Assembly: GCF_020463795.1 (NCBI RefSeq)
Contig: NZ_CP080025.1
Span: 1,615,001-1,679,000, forward strand
Length of the DNA: 64,000 bases
Origin: Echinicola marina
Lineage (GTDB): Bacteria > Bacteroidota > Bacteroidia > Cytophagales > Cyclobacteriaceae
Reading direction: 5' to 3'
Shown here: positions 45,915-54,781 of the stretch, one piece after another
Numbering within the stretch: position 1 is the first letter of the stretch
Layout of the letters: each line of letters begins with the position of its first letter
The notes under the pieces: model-generated
Databases searched by the model: none
Told to the model about the DNA's origin: nothing
Seen by the model: only the letters and a program-made list of their open reading frames with translations
Program-made: the position numbers and the translations under genes

Positions 45915-45948
45915 AAAGCCGGATAAATTATTTTTATCCGGCTTTTTT
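45915..45948 (+). terminator. Rho-independent terminator of the SOD gene
   Basis: AAAGCCGGATAAA (45915-45927) pairs with TTTATCCGGCTTT (45932-45944), a 13-bp stem with a 4-base loop, followed by T-run. Confidence 0.9.
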
Positions 45949-46059
45949 CGTTTTTTGCCATTTTTTGAGCTTGCGATAGCCAATAGAAAGGACTTGGTAG
46001 GGCTGGTATTGGATTTGTCCTGTATAGAGGGATAGGTATTTACCAATAGATTGGCCAGC

Positions 46060-46794
46060 ATGAAAAAACTTTTGAAAATTTTAAATCAAGGAAACTTGTG
46101 TTTGATGCTTGGCCTTGTGATGCTTTCATGTCTCGGATCGGATGAGGATGGGTCAAATGGATATAGTGAATTAAAAATGAACCTTACTGCTACGGCTTCT
46201 GAAGATAATATCCATGAGGGCGTGGTGCATGCAGGTGGGATGTTGATAAAGGATTTTGGTCTTGATCTGAGAGATCTCAGCATTGGTTATTTTTCAGAGG
46301 CAGGGATTAATGCCGGTTTTGACCGACTGGAGACATTGACTTTTAGTGAGGGTAAGGATGCTTATTCTGGTCCCCATTTTAAATTGGTGGAGGATGGTAA
46401 CTTACAGTCCAATCTATTGGGGGAAAAAAATGCACCTAATGGTCTTTATCAGGAAGTTACTTTCCAATTGGGAAATTCAACTGGCTCCGGTATTGCTCAT
46501 TCACTGGACTTGGAGGGGAATTTTGAGGGGAAAACAGTGAAAATATGGACAGAGAATACAGGATGGTTAAAGGCAAGCGCCATCAATGTCAATGCTTATG
46601 CTGTTTACACCAATTCGGAATTGACCTTGGTCGTTGATTTTCAGAAATTATTTGAAGGGTTGGATATTAGTCTGGCCCAGGATGGTAACGGTGATGGTAA
46701 GATAGAGATAGGTCCAAATAATCTGGATGGTAACCAGTCGCTTCTCTTGATCTTTGAACAAAATTTGCAGGCTGCTTTTCACTTGCAGCAGTGA
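46060..46794 (+). CDS. Uncharacterised lipoprotein, paralogue 1
   Basis: A 244-residue lipoprotein; the ATG at 46060 follows a TTG at 46051. The signal peptide ends at lipobox MLSC. The mature protein has no known domain. It shares blocks with the next gene: GYSE, SEAGINAG, PNGLYQEVTFQL, and the end AQDGNGDGKIEIGPNNLDGN, which resembles a Ca-binding DxNxDG loop. It probably sits on the outer membrane. Neither paralogue can be assigned a role. Confidence 0.75.
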   Translation: MKKLLKILNQGNLCLMLGLVMLSCLGSDEDGSNGYSELKMNLTATASEDNIHEGVVHAGGMLIKDFGLDLRDLSIGYFSEAGINAGFDRLETLTFSEGKDAYSGPHFKLVEDGNLQSNLLGEKNAPNGLYQEVTFQLGNSTGSGIAHSLDLEGNFEGKTVKIWTENTGWLKASAINVNAYAVYTNSELTLVVDFQKLFEGLDISLAQDGNGDGKIEIGPNNLDGNQSLLLIFEQNLQAAFHLQQ

Positions 46795-47124
46795 TTTTTC
46801 TTTTTGAGTGGTTCTTAATTTTCAAATTTATTTACAAAAATAGGCAGTGATTTTATTTCATATGAGCTGCGAGGTGAATGAAAATGGATCTATCACTTAT
46901 ATACATTGGTTTAGTATTGGTGGAAAGGCTTTTTGTGGACAATATGAAAATTCTTATGATTTGTTTTTACTTTTTGAGATATGATATAGTTTCATATTGT
47001 TTGTTTTGAATGATTTTATTGTTCATAATTTCGTCTTATTGACAGAATACGAAATTATATTTACGTTTTTTGGCATTTTGTTTGCCTTGTTATTTGGTGA
47101 AGATAAACCAACAGTTTAAACGTT
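46795..47124. other. Gene-free stretch between two paralogous lipoprotein genes
   Basis: No convincing gene and no consensus -7 box. It is A/T-rich. It may hold the promoter of the second paralogue, since no terminator is seen after the first. Confidence 0.4.
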
Positions 47125-47895
47125 ATGAAAAAATCAACTAATAACATTGCGAAATGGATGATGCCCTTGAGTTTGGGCTTAATGATGATGGCCTGTTCTG
47201 AAAATGATGAGATGCCAAAGGAAGGTTATAGCCAAGTAACTTTAAAGTCAACAGCACAGGGTGAGTCAGGCAGTTCATCAGAGAATTCCAGAGTGGATGT
47301 GGGGGCGATGTCGGTGACATCTTTTCAGGTAGGTACAAAAGACATGGAAATGAAATATGTGTCTCAGGCGGAAATCAATGCAGGGATCAGTATAGGAAAT
47401 GGGACATTAATGACTAACATAAGTGCTGAACTTGGTTCAGAAGTTTCTCAAGAGAAAAGCCTTTCATTGGTAGCAGATGGAGAAAGCAAGGTAGAAGTGA
47501 TTGGTGAGGGAGAAACACCCAATGGAAATTATAGCGAAGTGATTTTTAAGCTGTACCAGCATTCTGAAGGAAGTGCTGAAAGCGAAATGGAGAATAAGTC
47601 CATGTTGATCATGGGTGAGGTAGAAGGTAAGCCGACCAAGGTTTGGCTTTCAGCCGAAAAGGAACTGAGAGCTGTCGCTGAATCTTCACAAGGTTATAAA
47701 GTAGAAGGAAATACAGATATGACCGTTGTCTTTGATATGGAGGCCATGTTTGAGGGAGTGAATATGAGTGCTGCTTTGGATGGTAATTCGGATGGAACAG
47801 TGGAGATAGGTCCTGGAAATGTGGATGGAAATAGTGTCTTATATGGTCAGGTAGAAAACAATCTTGAAGGGGCAGTGACGCTAAAGCAACAATAA
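47125..47895 (+). CDS. Uncharacterised lipoprotein, paralogue 2
   Basis: A 256-residue lipoprotein with signal peptide ending at lipobox MMAC. It is homologous to the preceding gene product along its whole length: GYSQ, SQAEINAG, PNGNYSEVIFKL, and the closing ALDGNSDGTVEIGPGNVDGN, again with the DxNxDG loop. It is rich in serine, glutamate and glycine. The function is unknown. A terminator follows at 47926-47954. Confidence 0.75.
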   Translation: MKKSTNNIAKWMMPLSLGLMMMACSENDEMPKEGYSQVTLKSTAQGESGSSSENSRVDVGAMSVTSFQVGTKDMEMKYVSQAEINAGISIGNGTLMTNISAELGSEVSQEKSLSLVADGESKVEVIGEGETPNGNYSEVIFKLYQHSEGSAESEMENKSMLIMGEVEGKPTKVWLSAEKELRAVAESSQGYKVEGNTDMTVVFDMEAMFEGVNMSAALDGNSDGTVEIGPGNVDGNSVLYGQVENNLEGAVTLKQQ

Positions 47896-47925
47896 TAAAG
47901 GGACTTATTAGCACATGAGATCATT

Positions 47926-47954
47926 AGGGCCGGAAATTTTTCTGGCCTTTTTTT
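47926..47954 (+). terminator. Rho-independent terminator after lipoprotein paralogue 2
   Basis: GGCCGGA (47928-47934) pairs with TCTGGCC (47941-47947) with one G-U, followed by TTTTTTT. Confidence 0.75.
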
Positions 47955-48009
47955 GTATTTGCTCTCATTTTGATTTTTTTTCGTTGCAAATTATTTAGAG
48001 ATAAACATT

Positions 48010-48477
48010 ATGAAAGATCCGAAGACTTTAAGTGCCGTAGCTGAATTTCACCAGACCTTTAAACACCCTGTATTGGAGGTGCCGACTTTACCGAATGAAC
48101 AGCGATCAAAGTTGAGGGTTTCACTCTTGGCTGAGGAGTTAAAAGAGTTGGAAGAAGGAATAAAAAATGAAGATATCGTGGAGGTAGCGGATGCCCTGTG
48201 TGACTTACAATATGTATTGGCAGGTGCCGTATTGGAATTTGGACTGACAGATAAGTTCAAAGCGCTATTTGATGAGGTGCAAAGGTCCAATATGAGCAAA
48301 GCGTGTAAGTCGGTGGAGGAAGCTGAAGCAACCATGGCCCATTACCGGAGCCAGGGAGTTGATTGCTTTTATGAGCAGGAAGGGGATTTGTACTTAGTTT
48401 TCAGAAAAGAAGACCGTAAAACCCTGAAATCTGTGAATTACTCTCCTGCAGACCTAAAGGGAATATTGGGGAAATAA
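48010..48477 (+). CDS. MazG/HisE-like all-alpha nucleotide pyrophosphohydrolase
   Basis: A 155-residue cytoplasmic protein of the all-alpha NTP pyrophosphatase group. The metal-binding helices are visible as LLAEELKELEEGI (residue about 35, an EExxE pattern) and EVADALCDLQYVL (about 57, ExxD). It probably cleaves a nucleoside triphosphate or phosphoribosyl-ATP to the monophosphate form; being apart from his genes makes a house-cleaning role more likely. It is a single-gene unit with a terminator at 48531-48567. Confidence 0.85.
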   Translation: MKDPKTLSAVAEFHQTFKHPVLEVPTLPNEQRSKLRVSLLAEELKELEEGIKNEDIVEVADALCDLQYVLAGAVLEFGLTDKFKALFDEVQRSNMSKACKSVEEAEATMAHYRSQGVDCFYEQEGDLYLVFRKEDRKTLKSVNYSPADLKGILGK

Positions 48478-48530
48478 GCAGGTAGTAATTGATGAGGTAA
48501 ATACAGGAGATAGCACTTTATTACCTTTCC

Positions 48531-48567
48531 AAAACCACAAGAATGATCGCATTTCTTGTGGTTTTGT
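48531..48567 (+). terminator. Rho-independent terminator of the pyrophosphohydrolase gene
   Basis: A perfect 13-bp stem, AAAACCACAAGAA (48531-48543) with TTCTTGTGGTTTT (48553-48565). Confidence 0.82.
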
Positions 48568-48642
48568 GTTTATCGGCTAAATTGCCTAGTAGTAGAATAT
48601 TGTGGTACTTTAATAATACCGTGAATTTAACGACCCATTGTT

Positions 48643-49767
48643 ATGAAGACTTTTAGAGTAATATTTTGCATGTTGGTTTTAGTTGTTTTTGCCTTTTTGG
48701 AGCTTTCTGCCCAAGAGCGCGCCAAAGATCATGGATTTGAATTTGGGGTCATGAAGCGAGGTGAGCTGAACGCTATTACAGATGTAAAAGGAGTATTGGT
48801 GGGACATAAAACGCTTATTAGTGGGGATAGTGTGAGAACTGGGGTCACGGCCATCCTTCCACATGGTGGAAATATTTTTCAAGAAAAGGTTCCAGCGGCT
48901 GTTTATGTAGGAAATGGTTTTGGGAAATTGGCAGGAAGTACACAAGTGGAGGAGTTGGGAAATATTGAAACCCCTATCGTACTGACCAATACACTTAGTG
49001 TAGCAGCTGGTATAGAAGGCTTGATAGATTTTACATTTTCTTTTCCAGAAAATGAGGATGTCCGCTCTGTAAATGCTGTTGTTGGGGAAACCAATGATGG
49101 ATATTTGAATGATATTCGGGGGAGGCATGTAAAAGCTACAGATGTACTGGAGGCGATAAGCAAAGCCAGTGGAGGTGTTGTGGAGGAGGGCAATGTAGGA
49201 GCTGGAACGGGAACAGTGTGCTTTGGTTTCAAGGGGGGAATAGGTACTGCCTCCAGAGAGTTGCCTGCAGAAATGGGAGGATATACTGTGGGGGTATTAG
49301 TGCAATCTAATTTTGGTGGTGTCCTTCAGATCGGTGGCTTGCCTGTTGGCAAGGCTTTGGAACAATATGCATTTAAAAACCAACTGGAATCAGCAGATGG
49401 TTCCTGTATGATCGTAGTGGCAACAGATGCACCACTGCATGAGAGAAATCTCAAGCGAATTGCAAAGCGGGCCCTTTTGGGTTTGGCTAAAACAGGTGGT
49501 ATTGCTTCCAATGGTTCTGGAGATTATGTTTTGGCCTTTTCCACAGCCAGAAGTTTGAGGATTCCTTACCAAGCAAAATCAATGGAAAAGCAGGTGATGA
49601 AAGTGTTAAGGAATGATGATATGAGCGGTTTGTTTATGGCTACTATAGAGGCTACGGAGGAAGCTATAATCAATTCCCTATTTGCTGCCAAAAGCACAAA
49701 AGGATACCAAGGGCATGAGGTTAAGTCTTTACCGGTTAAAAAGGTACTTGAATTAATGAAAGATTGA
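48643..49767 (+). CDS. P1-family (DmpA-type) aminopeptidase, exported
   Basis: A 374-residue Ntn-type self-processing peptidase with a signal peptide of about 24 residues (to LSAQ). The family shows NAITDVKGVLVGH, NVGAGTGTVCFGFKGG and GGYTVGVLVQSNFGG. The likely autocleavage point is the Gly-Ser of ADGSCMIVVATDAPL, where Ser becomes the N-terminal nucleophile of the small subunit. DmpA-type enzymes release N-terminal amino acids, including beta and D forms. Transport to the periplasm is expected. A gene-free stretch of about 390 bases follows. Confidence 0.87.
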   Translation: MKTFRVIFCMLVLVVFAFLELSAQERAKDHGFEFGVMKRGELNAITDVKGVLVGHKTLISGDSVRTGVTAILPHGGNIFQEKVPAAVYVGNGFGKLAGSTQVEELGNIETPIVLTNTLSVAAGIEGLIDFTFSFPENEDVRSVNAVVGETNDGYLNDIRGRHVKATDVLEAISKASGGVVEEGNVGAGTGTVCFGFKGGIGTASRELPAEMGGYTVGVLVQSNFGGVLQIGGLPVGKALEQYAFKNQLESADGSCMIVVATDAPLHERNLKRIAKRALLGLAKTGGIASNGSGDYVLAFSTARSLRIPYQAKSMEKQVMKVLRNDDMSGLFMATIEATEEAIINSLFAAKSTKGYQGHEVKSLPVKKVLELMKD

Positions 49768-50155
49768 TAGCTGATTTTTATTTGATGCTTCTAGATGTAC
49801 AATTTTAGATCTTGATCCAGCAAAGACCGCTGTGGTTCTGATGTGATGTAAAAGCTTTGTTGAGGATTATTTTTATTGTCCAATGATCGACATCAAAAAT
49901 GATTTTTTGTCCTCAGATGTTCCATAGGATATACTGAATACATCCTATTTCTAGTTGGTCATAGAATATTTGAATAGGATTTTAAATCTCTTCAAAATTT
50001 TTAACTATTAAATCAGTCAAATATAAGTTGCTATTGGTTGATGGTAGGGATATCTAAGATTGTCTTTTGTGAAAAAATTGTTTTTTATCATTTTGATTTT
50101 CAATATTTTCATGAATTGTATTGAAAGCAAAAAACTAATCCTAATATTTATAAAC
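49768..50155. other. Gene-free stretch upstream of the GMC dehydrogenase genes
   Basis: No convincing gene: an open frame from 50060 is A/T-rich and not signal-like upstream of the real start. A 7-bp hairpin ATAGGAT/ATCCTAT lies at 49924-49948. A near-consensus -7 box TCATTTTG lies near 50090. Confidence 0.45.
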
Positions 50156-50707
50156 ATGAAAAGACGTGAAGCGATGAAGAATGTCGCGCTGATATTTGGC
50201 AGTGCTTTATCCGTGTCTACATTGACTGTTTTTCAGCAAGGGTGTACCCGATCCAAAGATGCGGCGACGGGGGTGTTTACTGCTGAGGATGCGCAGTTGA
50301 TGTCTGAGATTGGAGATATTATCATTCCAGATACGCCGGATTCCCCCGGAGCAAAAGCGGCAGGTGTGGGACCACTTATGGTGACACTTTTGGAAGATTG
50401 CTATTCTCAGGAAGACAGGGAGAAAGTATCTGCATTTTTGGTTCATATTGAAAATGAGAAAGATTTCTCGGGTTTGGCGGCAGGAGAACAAGTTTCCCTT
50501 GTAGCGGAAATTGATGCGAAGGTCTATTCTAAGGGAAATGACCTTGAGGAAGCGTTGACCAGAGGATATAAAATTGTTAAAGAATTGACACTTTTTGGAT
50601 ACTTCAGTTCAGAAATTGGCGCAACACAAGCATTGAGATATAAGTTGGTGCCGGGCAGGTATGATGGATGTGTGGATTATCATCCTGGAGATAAAGCTTG
50701 GGCCTAA
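50156..50707 (+). CDS. Gluconate 2-dehydrogenase subunit 3-like protein with Tat signal
   Basis: A 183-residue protein. I start at the ATG at 50156 (MKRREAMKN) because it begins a twin-arginine signal ending near the lipobox-like QQGC. The mature part carries the subunit-3 pattern: FTAEDAQLMSEIGDIIIPDT and the closing FGYFSSEIGATQALRYKLVPGRYDGC (ends given). Such small subunits carry their cofactor-bearing dehydrogenase partner through Tat. The partner gene lies 15 bases downstream. Confidence 0.85.
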   Translation: MKRREAMKNVALIFGSALSVSTLTVFQQGCTRSKDAATGVFTAEDAQLMSEIGDIIIPDTPDSPGAKAAGVGPLMVTLLEDCYSQEDREKVSAFLVHIENEKDFSGLAAGEQVSLVAEIDAKVYSKGNDLEEALTRGYKIVKELTLFGYFSSEIGATQALRYKLVPGRYDGCVDYHPGDKAWA

Positions 50708-50722
50708 AAAAAAAATAACATC

Positions 50723-52423
50723 ATGAATTTAAATATTAAGGCAAATAAAGAGAATACATACGATGCCATTGTGGTAGGATCAGGAATCAGTGGTGGATGG
50801 GCCGCGAAGGAATTGGCCGAAAAAGGACTGAAGACATTGGTGCTTGAGCGAGGTAGAAATGTAGAGCATATCAAAGATTATCCCACTACCAACCTTAACC
50901 CATGGGAAATGGACCATCATGGTTGGACTACCAATGAGATGCGGGAAAAGCATCCTATTCAAAGTAGGTGCTATGCCTTTGGCGAAGCCACTGAGCATTT
51001 TTGGGTAGACGATAATGAAAATCCTTATAATGAGGTAAAACCGTTCAACTGGTTGAGAGGATACCATGTAGGTGGTAGGTCTTTGATGTGGGGTAGACAG
51101 TGTTATCGACTAAGTGATATTGATTTCTCCGCCAATGCTAAAGATGGTTTTGGAGTGGATTGGCCAGTGAGGTATAATGACATTGCTCCATGGTACGAAT
51201 ATGTGGAGAAGTTTGCCGGAATTTCCGGTCAGGCAGAAGGGCTTCCGCAGCTTCCTGACAGCCACTTTCTTCCTGCAATGGAAATGAATTGTGTAGAGAA
51301 GCATGTGGCACAAAGAATAAAAGAAAAATTTGACGATAGGATTATTACCATTGGTAGGGCAGCTCATGTTACCCAGTCTCATAATGGCCGGGGACCTTGT
51401 CAATATAGAAATTTATGTTCTAGAGGCTGTCCTTTTGGTGCTTATTTTAGCAGTAACTCTGCTACTTTGCCAGCGGCCATGAAAACCGGTAATATGACCT
51501 TGAGACCTTTCTCCATTGTAACGGAAGTGCTTTACGATAAAGAATCAGGTAAGGCTACTGGTGTAAGGATCATGGATGCTGAGACCAAGGAGTATGTGGA
51601 GTATTACGCAAAGATTATTTTCCTTAATGCTTCTACATTAGGTACAAGTTGGGTTTTATTGAACTCTGTTTCTGATGCCTTCCCTAATGGACTGGGGAAT
51701 GGCAGTGAGCAAGTGGGACACAACCTGATGGATCATCATTACGGTGTGGGTGCATCCGGAAAATTTGATGACTTCAATGATAAGTATTTCTATGGCCGTC
51801 GACCAAATGGAATTTATGTTCCTAGGTTCAGGAATATTAGTGAGTCTACCATGAGAGATGATTATGTGCGCGGTTTTGGCTATCAAGGTGGAGCTAGCCG
51901 CGGCAGGGGCAATGGAGGTGCAAAAGGTATCGGTGCGGAGTTTAAAATGTCCAAGACCGAACCCAGAGATGAATGGAGTTTTGGAATTGGTTCTTGGGGT
52001 GAGCATTTGCCTTATTACGAGAACAAGGTTACCCTTAATCATGATAAATTGGATGCTAATGGTTTGCCTACTTTGGATATCGATTGTGAATTCAAGGAAA
52101 ATGAAATGGTCATGAGAAAGGATATGCGCCAAAGTGCCATTGATATTCTTGAGGCTGCTGGTGCCAGGGATATTAGTTCTTATGATAGTGCCCCACCTCC
52201 AGGTCACTGTATCCATGAAATGGGTACTGCCAGAATGGGCCGGGACCCTAAGACTTCCGTATTGAATGGATTCAATCAGATGCATGAAGTTCCCAATGTT
52301 TTTATTACAGATGGTTCTTTTATGACATCTTCTGCTTGTCAAAATCCATCCTTGACCTATATGGCCTTTACTGCTAGGGCCGCTGATTATGCAGTTAAGG
52401 AGTTGAAAAAGCAGAATTTGTAA
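50723..52423 (+). CDS. GMC-family FAD dehydrogenase (catalytic subunit)
   Basis: A 566-residue flavoprotein. AIVVGSGISGGWAAKELAE is the FAD Rossmann site near residue 15. HEMGTARMGRDPKTSVLN near 500 and CQNPSLTYMAF near 540 supply the catalytic His/Asn pair typical of GMC enzymes. It lacks its own signal peptide, so export probably relies on the Tat-signal subunit upstream. Cys226-x5-Cys232-x3-Cys236 (GPCQYRNLCSRGCPFGA) has the spacing I know from the 3Fe-4S ligands of bacterial FAD glucose dehydrogenase. No cytochrome subunit follows. The sugar or alcohol substrate is unknown. Confidence 0.88.
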   Translation: MNLNIKANKENTYDAIVVGSGISGGWAAKELAEKGLKTLVLERGRNVEHIKDYPTTNLNPWEMDHHGWTTNEMREKHPIQSRCYAFGEATEHFWVDDNENPYNEVKPFNWLRGYHVGGRSLMWGRQCYRLSDIDFSANAKDGFGVDWPVRYNDIAPWYEYVEKFAGISGQAEGLPQLPDSHFLPAMEMNCVEKHVAQRIKEKFDDRIITIGRAAHVTQSHNGRGPCQYRNLCSRGCPFGAYFSSNSATLPAAMKTGNMTLRPFSIVTEVLYDKESGKATGVRIMDAETKEYVEYYAKIIFLNASTLGTSWVLLNSVSDAFPNGLGNGSEQVGHNLMDHHYGVGASGKFDDFNDKYFYGRRPNGIYVPRFRNISESTMRDDYVRGFGYQGGASRGRGNGGAKGIGAEFKMSKTEPRDEWSFGIGSWGEHLPYYENKVTLNHDKLDANGLPTLDIDCEFKENEMVMRKDMRQSAIDILEAAGARDISSYDSAPPPGHCIHEMGTARMGRDPKTSVLNGFNQMHEVPNVFITDGSFMTSSACQNPSLTYMAFTARAADYAVKELKKQNL

Positions 52424-52545
52424 AAAGCCTGGCCCATTACGGGTAAATTAGGCTGGTAAATATATTGATTTACATGATTTTATGTATTTACTAAAACACC
52501 ATGAATATTTAGTTTTGTTCTAATTATTTGCGGTTGTTTGACTTG

Positions 52546-52583
52546 TCCCCTGTTCGGAATGTTCCGATCAGGGGATTTTTTTT
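52546..52583 (+). terminator. Rho-independent terminator of the GMC dehydrogenase genes
   Basis: TCCCCTG (52546-52552) pairs with CAGGGGA (52569-52575) and TCGGAA (52554-52559) with TTCCGA (52562-52567), then eight T. It lies inside the extended frame of the next gene and so marks its true start as further right. Confidence 0.88.
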
Positions 52584-52629
52584 ATGGTCCAATTTCCTTA
52601 ATTTGAAACTAAATAGCTCCCTTTCTATT

Positions 52630-53256
52630 GTGAAAAAAATATGGTGGTTTGTTTTTGCTCTTCTATCTATAATGATAGGAGTTTATCCTCTTGTTTATAT
52701 TTTCATGGGGGATCGGGATATTGGTTTTTTGGGTACGAAAAGCTTGGTGCTACTCAATAGTTTTTCATGGAATCTGGGCTTTTATATCCATATAGTTTTT
52801 GCAGGGATAGCTTTGTTGATCGGTTGGATTCAGTTTAGTGTAACAATTAGAAACGAGCATATAAAAATTCATAGGACCATTGGGCGATTTTACGTGATGT
52901 GTGCTTTGCTCGGTGCTTTAGCAGGTATTTATCTGGGCTTTTATGCAACAGGAACTTGGCTCACCAAGATGGGATTTGTGCTACTGGGGATTTTTTGGTT
53001 GTCAAGCACTTTTGCTGCTTATTTTTATATATTGAGAAAAGAGCTTATTCGTCATCAAAAGATGATGGTCTATAGTTATGCCCTTTGCTGGGCAGCAGTA
53101 ACCTTAAGGATATATTTACCTTTTTTGAATATTATTTTTTCTGAATTTATTACTGCTTATACTATTGTGGCTTGGTTGTGCTGGGTTCCAAATATGGCGA
53201 TGGCTTGTTGGATTAATCGTAGAACCGACCGGAAAATAAGTGATCCAATATTTTAA
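52630..53256 (+). CDS. DUF2306 six-helix membrane protein
   Basis: A 208-residue membrane protein. I start at the GTG at 52630, because the frame upstream runs through a terminator at 52546-52583. About six membrane helices are visible, from IWWFVFALLSIMIGVYPLVY to AWLCWVPNMAMACWI. The motifs HIVFAGIALLIGWIQF and HRTIGRFYV match DUF2306. Two conserved His (in the second helix and in KIHRTIGRF) could serve as ligands. No function is known. A GTG start gives moderate certainty for the N-terminus only. Confidence 0.78.
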   Translation: MKKIWWFVFALLSIMIGVYPLVYIFMGDRDIGFLGTKSLVLLNSFSWNLGFYIHIVFAGIALLIGWIQFSVTIRNEHIKIHRTIGRFYVMCALLGALAGIYLGFYATGTWLTKMGFVLLGIFWLSSTFAAYFYILRKELIRHQKMMVYSYALCWAAVTLRIYLPFLNIIFSEFITAYTIVAWLCWVPNMAMACWINRRTDRKISDPIF

Positions 53257-53327
53257 TTCTGTTATGGCTTTGAATTCGAAAGTAATGGGTGTAGCTTAAT
53301 GTTTTAGTTTTTAATTAATTCTATACA

Positions 53328-53933
53328 ATGAAAAATCTTTTTGTTGCATTTGGTCTTTTGTTTGCTCTTAATTCTTGTATTAAAGTTCGCTATGAGTCGA
53401 AGAATGTTTCAAAGGAAGAGTATAAGCTTGAAACTTCTTCCTCGGGAAATGGAAATTCTACTAACCAAAGTACTTTAGCTTCTGTAGCCCTTCATGATCC
53501 AGATGCAGAGGTTCGAAAAATTGCCGTTCGTAAAGTGAAAACACAGTCTACTCTTTCTTCAGTGGCACTTCATGATCAAAATTCGGAAGTTCGTAAGATT
53601 GCTGTAGAGAGACTGGTTATCCAGTCATCTTTGTCATCGGTAGCCCTTCATGATCCAGATGCAGAGGTACGTAAAATAGCTGTTGGTAAAGTAAAAACAC
53701 AGTCTACTCTTTCTTCAGTGGCGCTTCATGATCAAAATTCGGAAGTTCGTAAGATTGCTGTAGAGGGACTAGCTATCCAGTCGTCTTTGTCATCGGTAGC
53801 CCTTCATGATCCAGATGCAGAGGTTCGAAAAATTGCCGTTGGTAAAGTGAAAACACAGTCTACTTTGTCTTCTGTAGTTCTCCATGATCCAGATGCTGGA
53901 GTTAGAAAATTGGCAGTTGAGCTTTTAGAATAG
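53328..53933 (+). CDS. Lipoprotein of six near-identical HEAT-like repeats
   Basis: A 201-residue lipoprotein with lipobox LNSC at residues 14-17. Residues 47-201 are six tandem 26-residue repeats (the last one 25) of the form Q-S-[ST]-L-x-S-V-[AV]-L-H-D with the continuing [PQ]-[DN]-[AS]-x-V-R-K-[IL]-A-V. The pattern resembles HEAT or Armadillo-like pairs of helices. Two repeat types alternate, one with HDQNSEVR, one with HDPDAEVR. The DNA is almost identical between copies, so the array grew recently. It is likely a surface or periplasmic binding protein. Its 3' end is eight bases from the convergent prmC. Confidence 0.78.
   Translation: MKNLFVAFGLLFALNSCIKVRYESKNVSKEEYKLETSSSGNGNSTNQSTLASVALHDPDAEVRKIAVRKVKTQSTLSSVALHDQNSEVRKIAVERLVIQSSLSSVALHDPDAEVRKIAVGKVKTQSTLSSVALHDQNSEVRKIAVEGLAIQSSLSSVALHDPDAEVRKIAVGKVKTQSTLSSVVLHDPDAGVRKLAVELLE
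53466..53930 (+). repeat. Six-copy 78-bp tandem repeat inside the HEAT lipoprotein gene
   Basis: Six units of 78 bp (last unit 75). Units of two alternating types form a 156-bp higher-order repeat; unit 2 and 4, and units 1, 3 and 5, match almost base for base. For example CTTCATGATCAAAATTCGGA occurs twice and CTTCATGATCCAGATGCAGA three times. Confidence 0.9.
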
Positions 53934-53941
53934 ATATTAGA

Positions 53942-54781
53942 TTATCTTTTGGTAGCAGATAGCATCCGGTCTTTTCCATGTAGATCTTTGTGAATGGACA
54001 CTTCTAAATAACCCATTTCTTTAACTAGCTCAATCATTTCCTCACCAAGGGCCTCGTTGATTTCAAAATAGAGCTTGCCTCCGGGCTTAAGTGCCTTTAA
54101 TCCCTTTTGGGCGATCGTTCTATAGAAAATCAGAGGATCATCATCTCTGACAAAAAGTGCCAAATTCGGTTCATGGTCAAGGACGTTACTTCGCATCATA
54201 GACTTTTCAAGATCGCGTACGTAAGGAGGATTGCTGACCAATATATCCAAATCCTTTGCAGGGATTTCATCATTTAAAATGTCGGCTTGGTAAAAGTTGA
54301 TTTTAGCATTTAGCCTTGATGCATTATCTTTAGCTATTGCTAATGCATCAGTACTGATGTCCAAGGCTTGTACTTCAGACTGTGGCATTTCCAAGGAAAG
54401 TGAGATCGGAATACAGCCTGAACCTGTTCCAATATCCAATATCTTTAAATTAGGCTGTTGATTTTCCTGAATAATAAGGTGAACTAACTCTTCTGTCTCA
54501 TTTCGGGGAATTAAAACTTCAGGAGATACTTTAAATTCACGGCCGTAAAAAGGGGCGAGCCCAAGAATATATTGAATGGGTTTTCCGGATTCTAAATCTT
54601 TTAGGGCCAGATAAAGTGCCTCAGGTACTTCAGTGATTGCTTTGTCCCTAATGATGTCCGCCCGGCTTAATCCAAGAAAATGTTCTAAGAGCCAAAATAC
54701 CAATTGTTGAGCCTCTGGATCTGGGTAAATACTTAGAATTTTGGAATGGGAAGAATTATAAAGTTGCCTGGTAGTGATCAT
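53942..54781 (-). CDS. prmC: Peptide chain release factor N5-glutamine methyltransferase
   Basis: A 279-residue SAM enzyme that methylates the glutamine of the GGQ motif in release factors. ILDIGTGSGCIPISL is the SAM site near residue 112, and the catalytic VSNPPYVR motif lies near 184. The N-terminal helical domain has LGLSRADII. The prfA gene, whose product is the substrate, is also in this window at 59.7-60.8 kb on the same strand. Confidence 0.94.
   Translation of the reverse strand: MITTRQLYNSSHSKILSIYPDPEAQQLVFWLLEHFLGLSRADIIRDKAITEVPEALYLALKDLESGKPIQYILGLAPFYGREFKVSPEVLIPRNETEELVHLIIQENQQPNLKILDIGTGSGCIPISLSLEMPQSEVQALDISTDALAIAKDNASRLNAKINFYQADILNDEIPAKDLDILVSNPPYVRDLEKSMMRSNVLDHEPNLALFVRDDDPLIFYRTIAQKGLKALKPGGKLYFEINEALGEEMIELVKEMGYLEVSIHKDLHGKDRMLSATKR

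Noticed and set aside
50060-50155. Upstream extension of the GMC small-subunit gene
   Set aside because: The added residues are A/T-rich and would bury the twin-arginine signal; the ATG at 50156 is better.
51656-52342. A 228-residue open frame on the minus strand opposite the GMC dehydrogenase
   Set aside because: It overlaps a gene with strong catalytic motifs and shows no domain, promoter or start signal of its own.
52528-52629. Upstream extension of the DUF2306 gene
   Set aside because: The extension runs through a strong Rho-independent terminator at 52546-52583, so translation from there is not credible.
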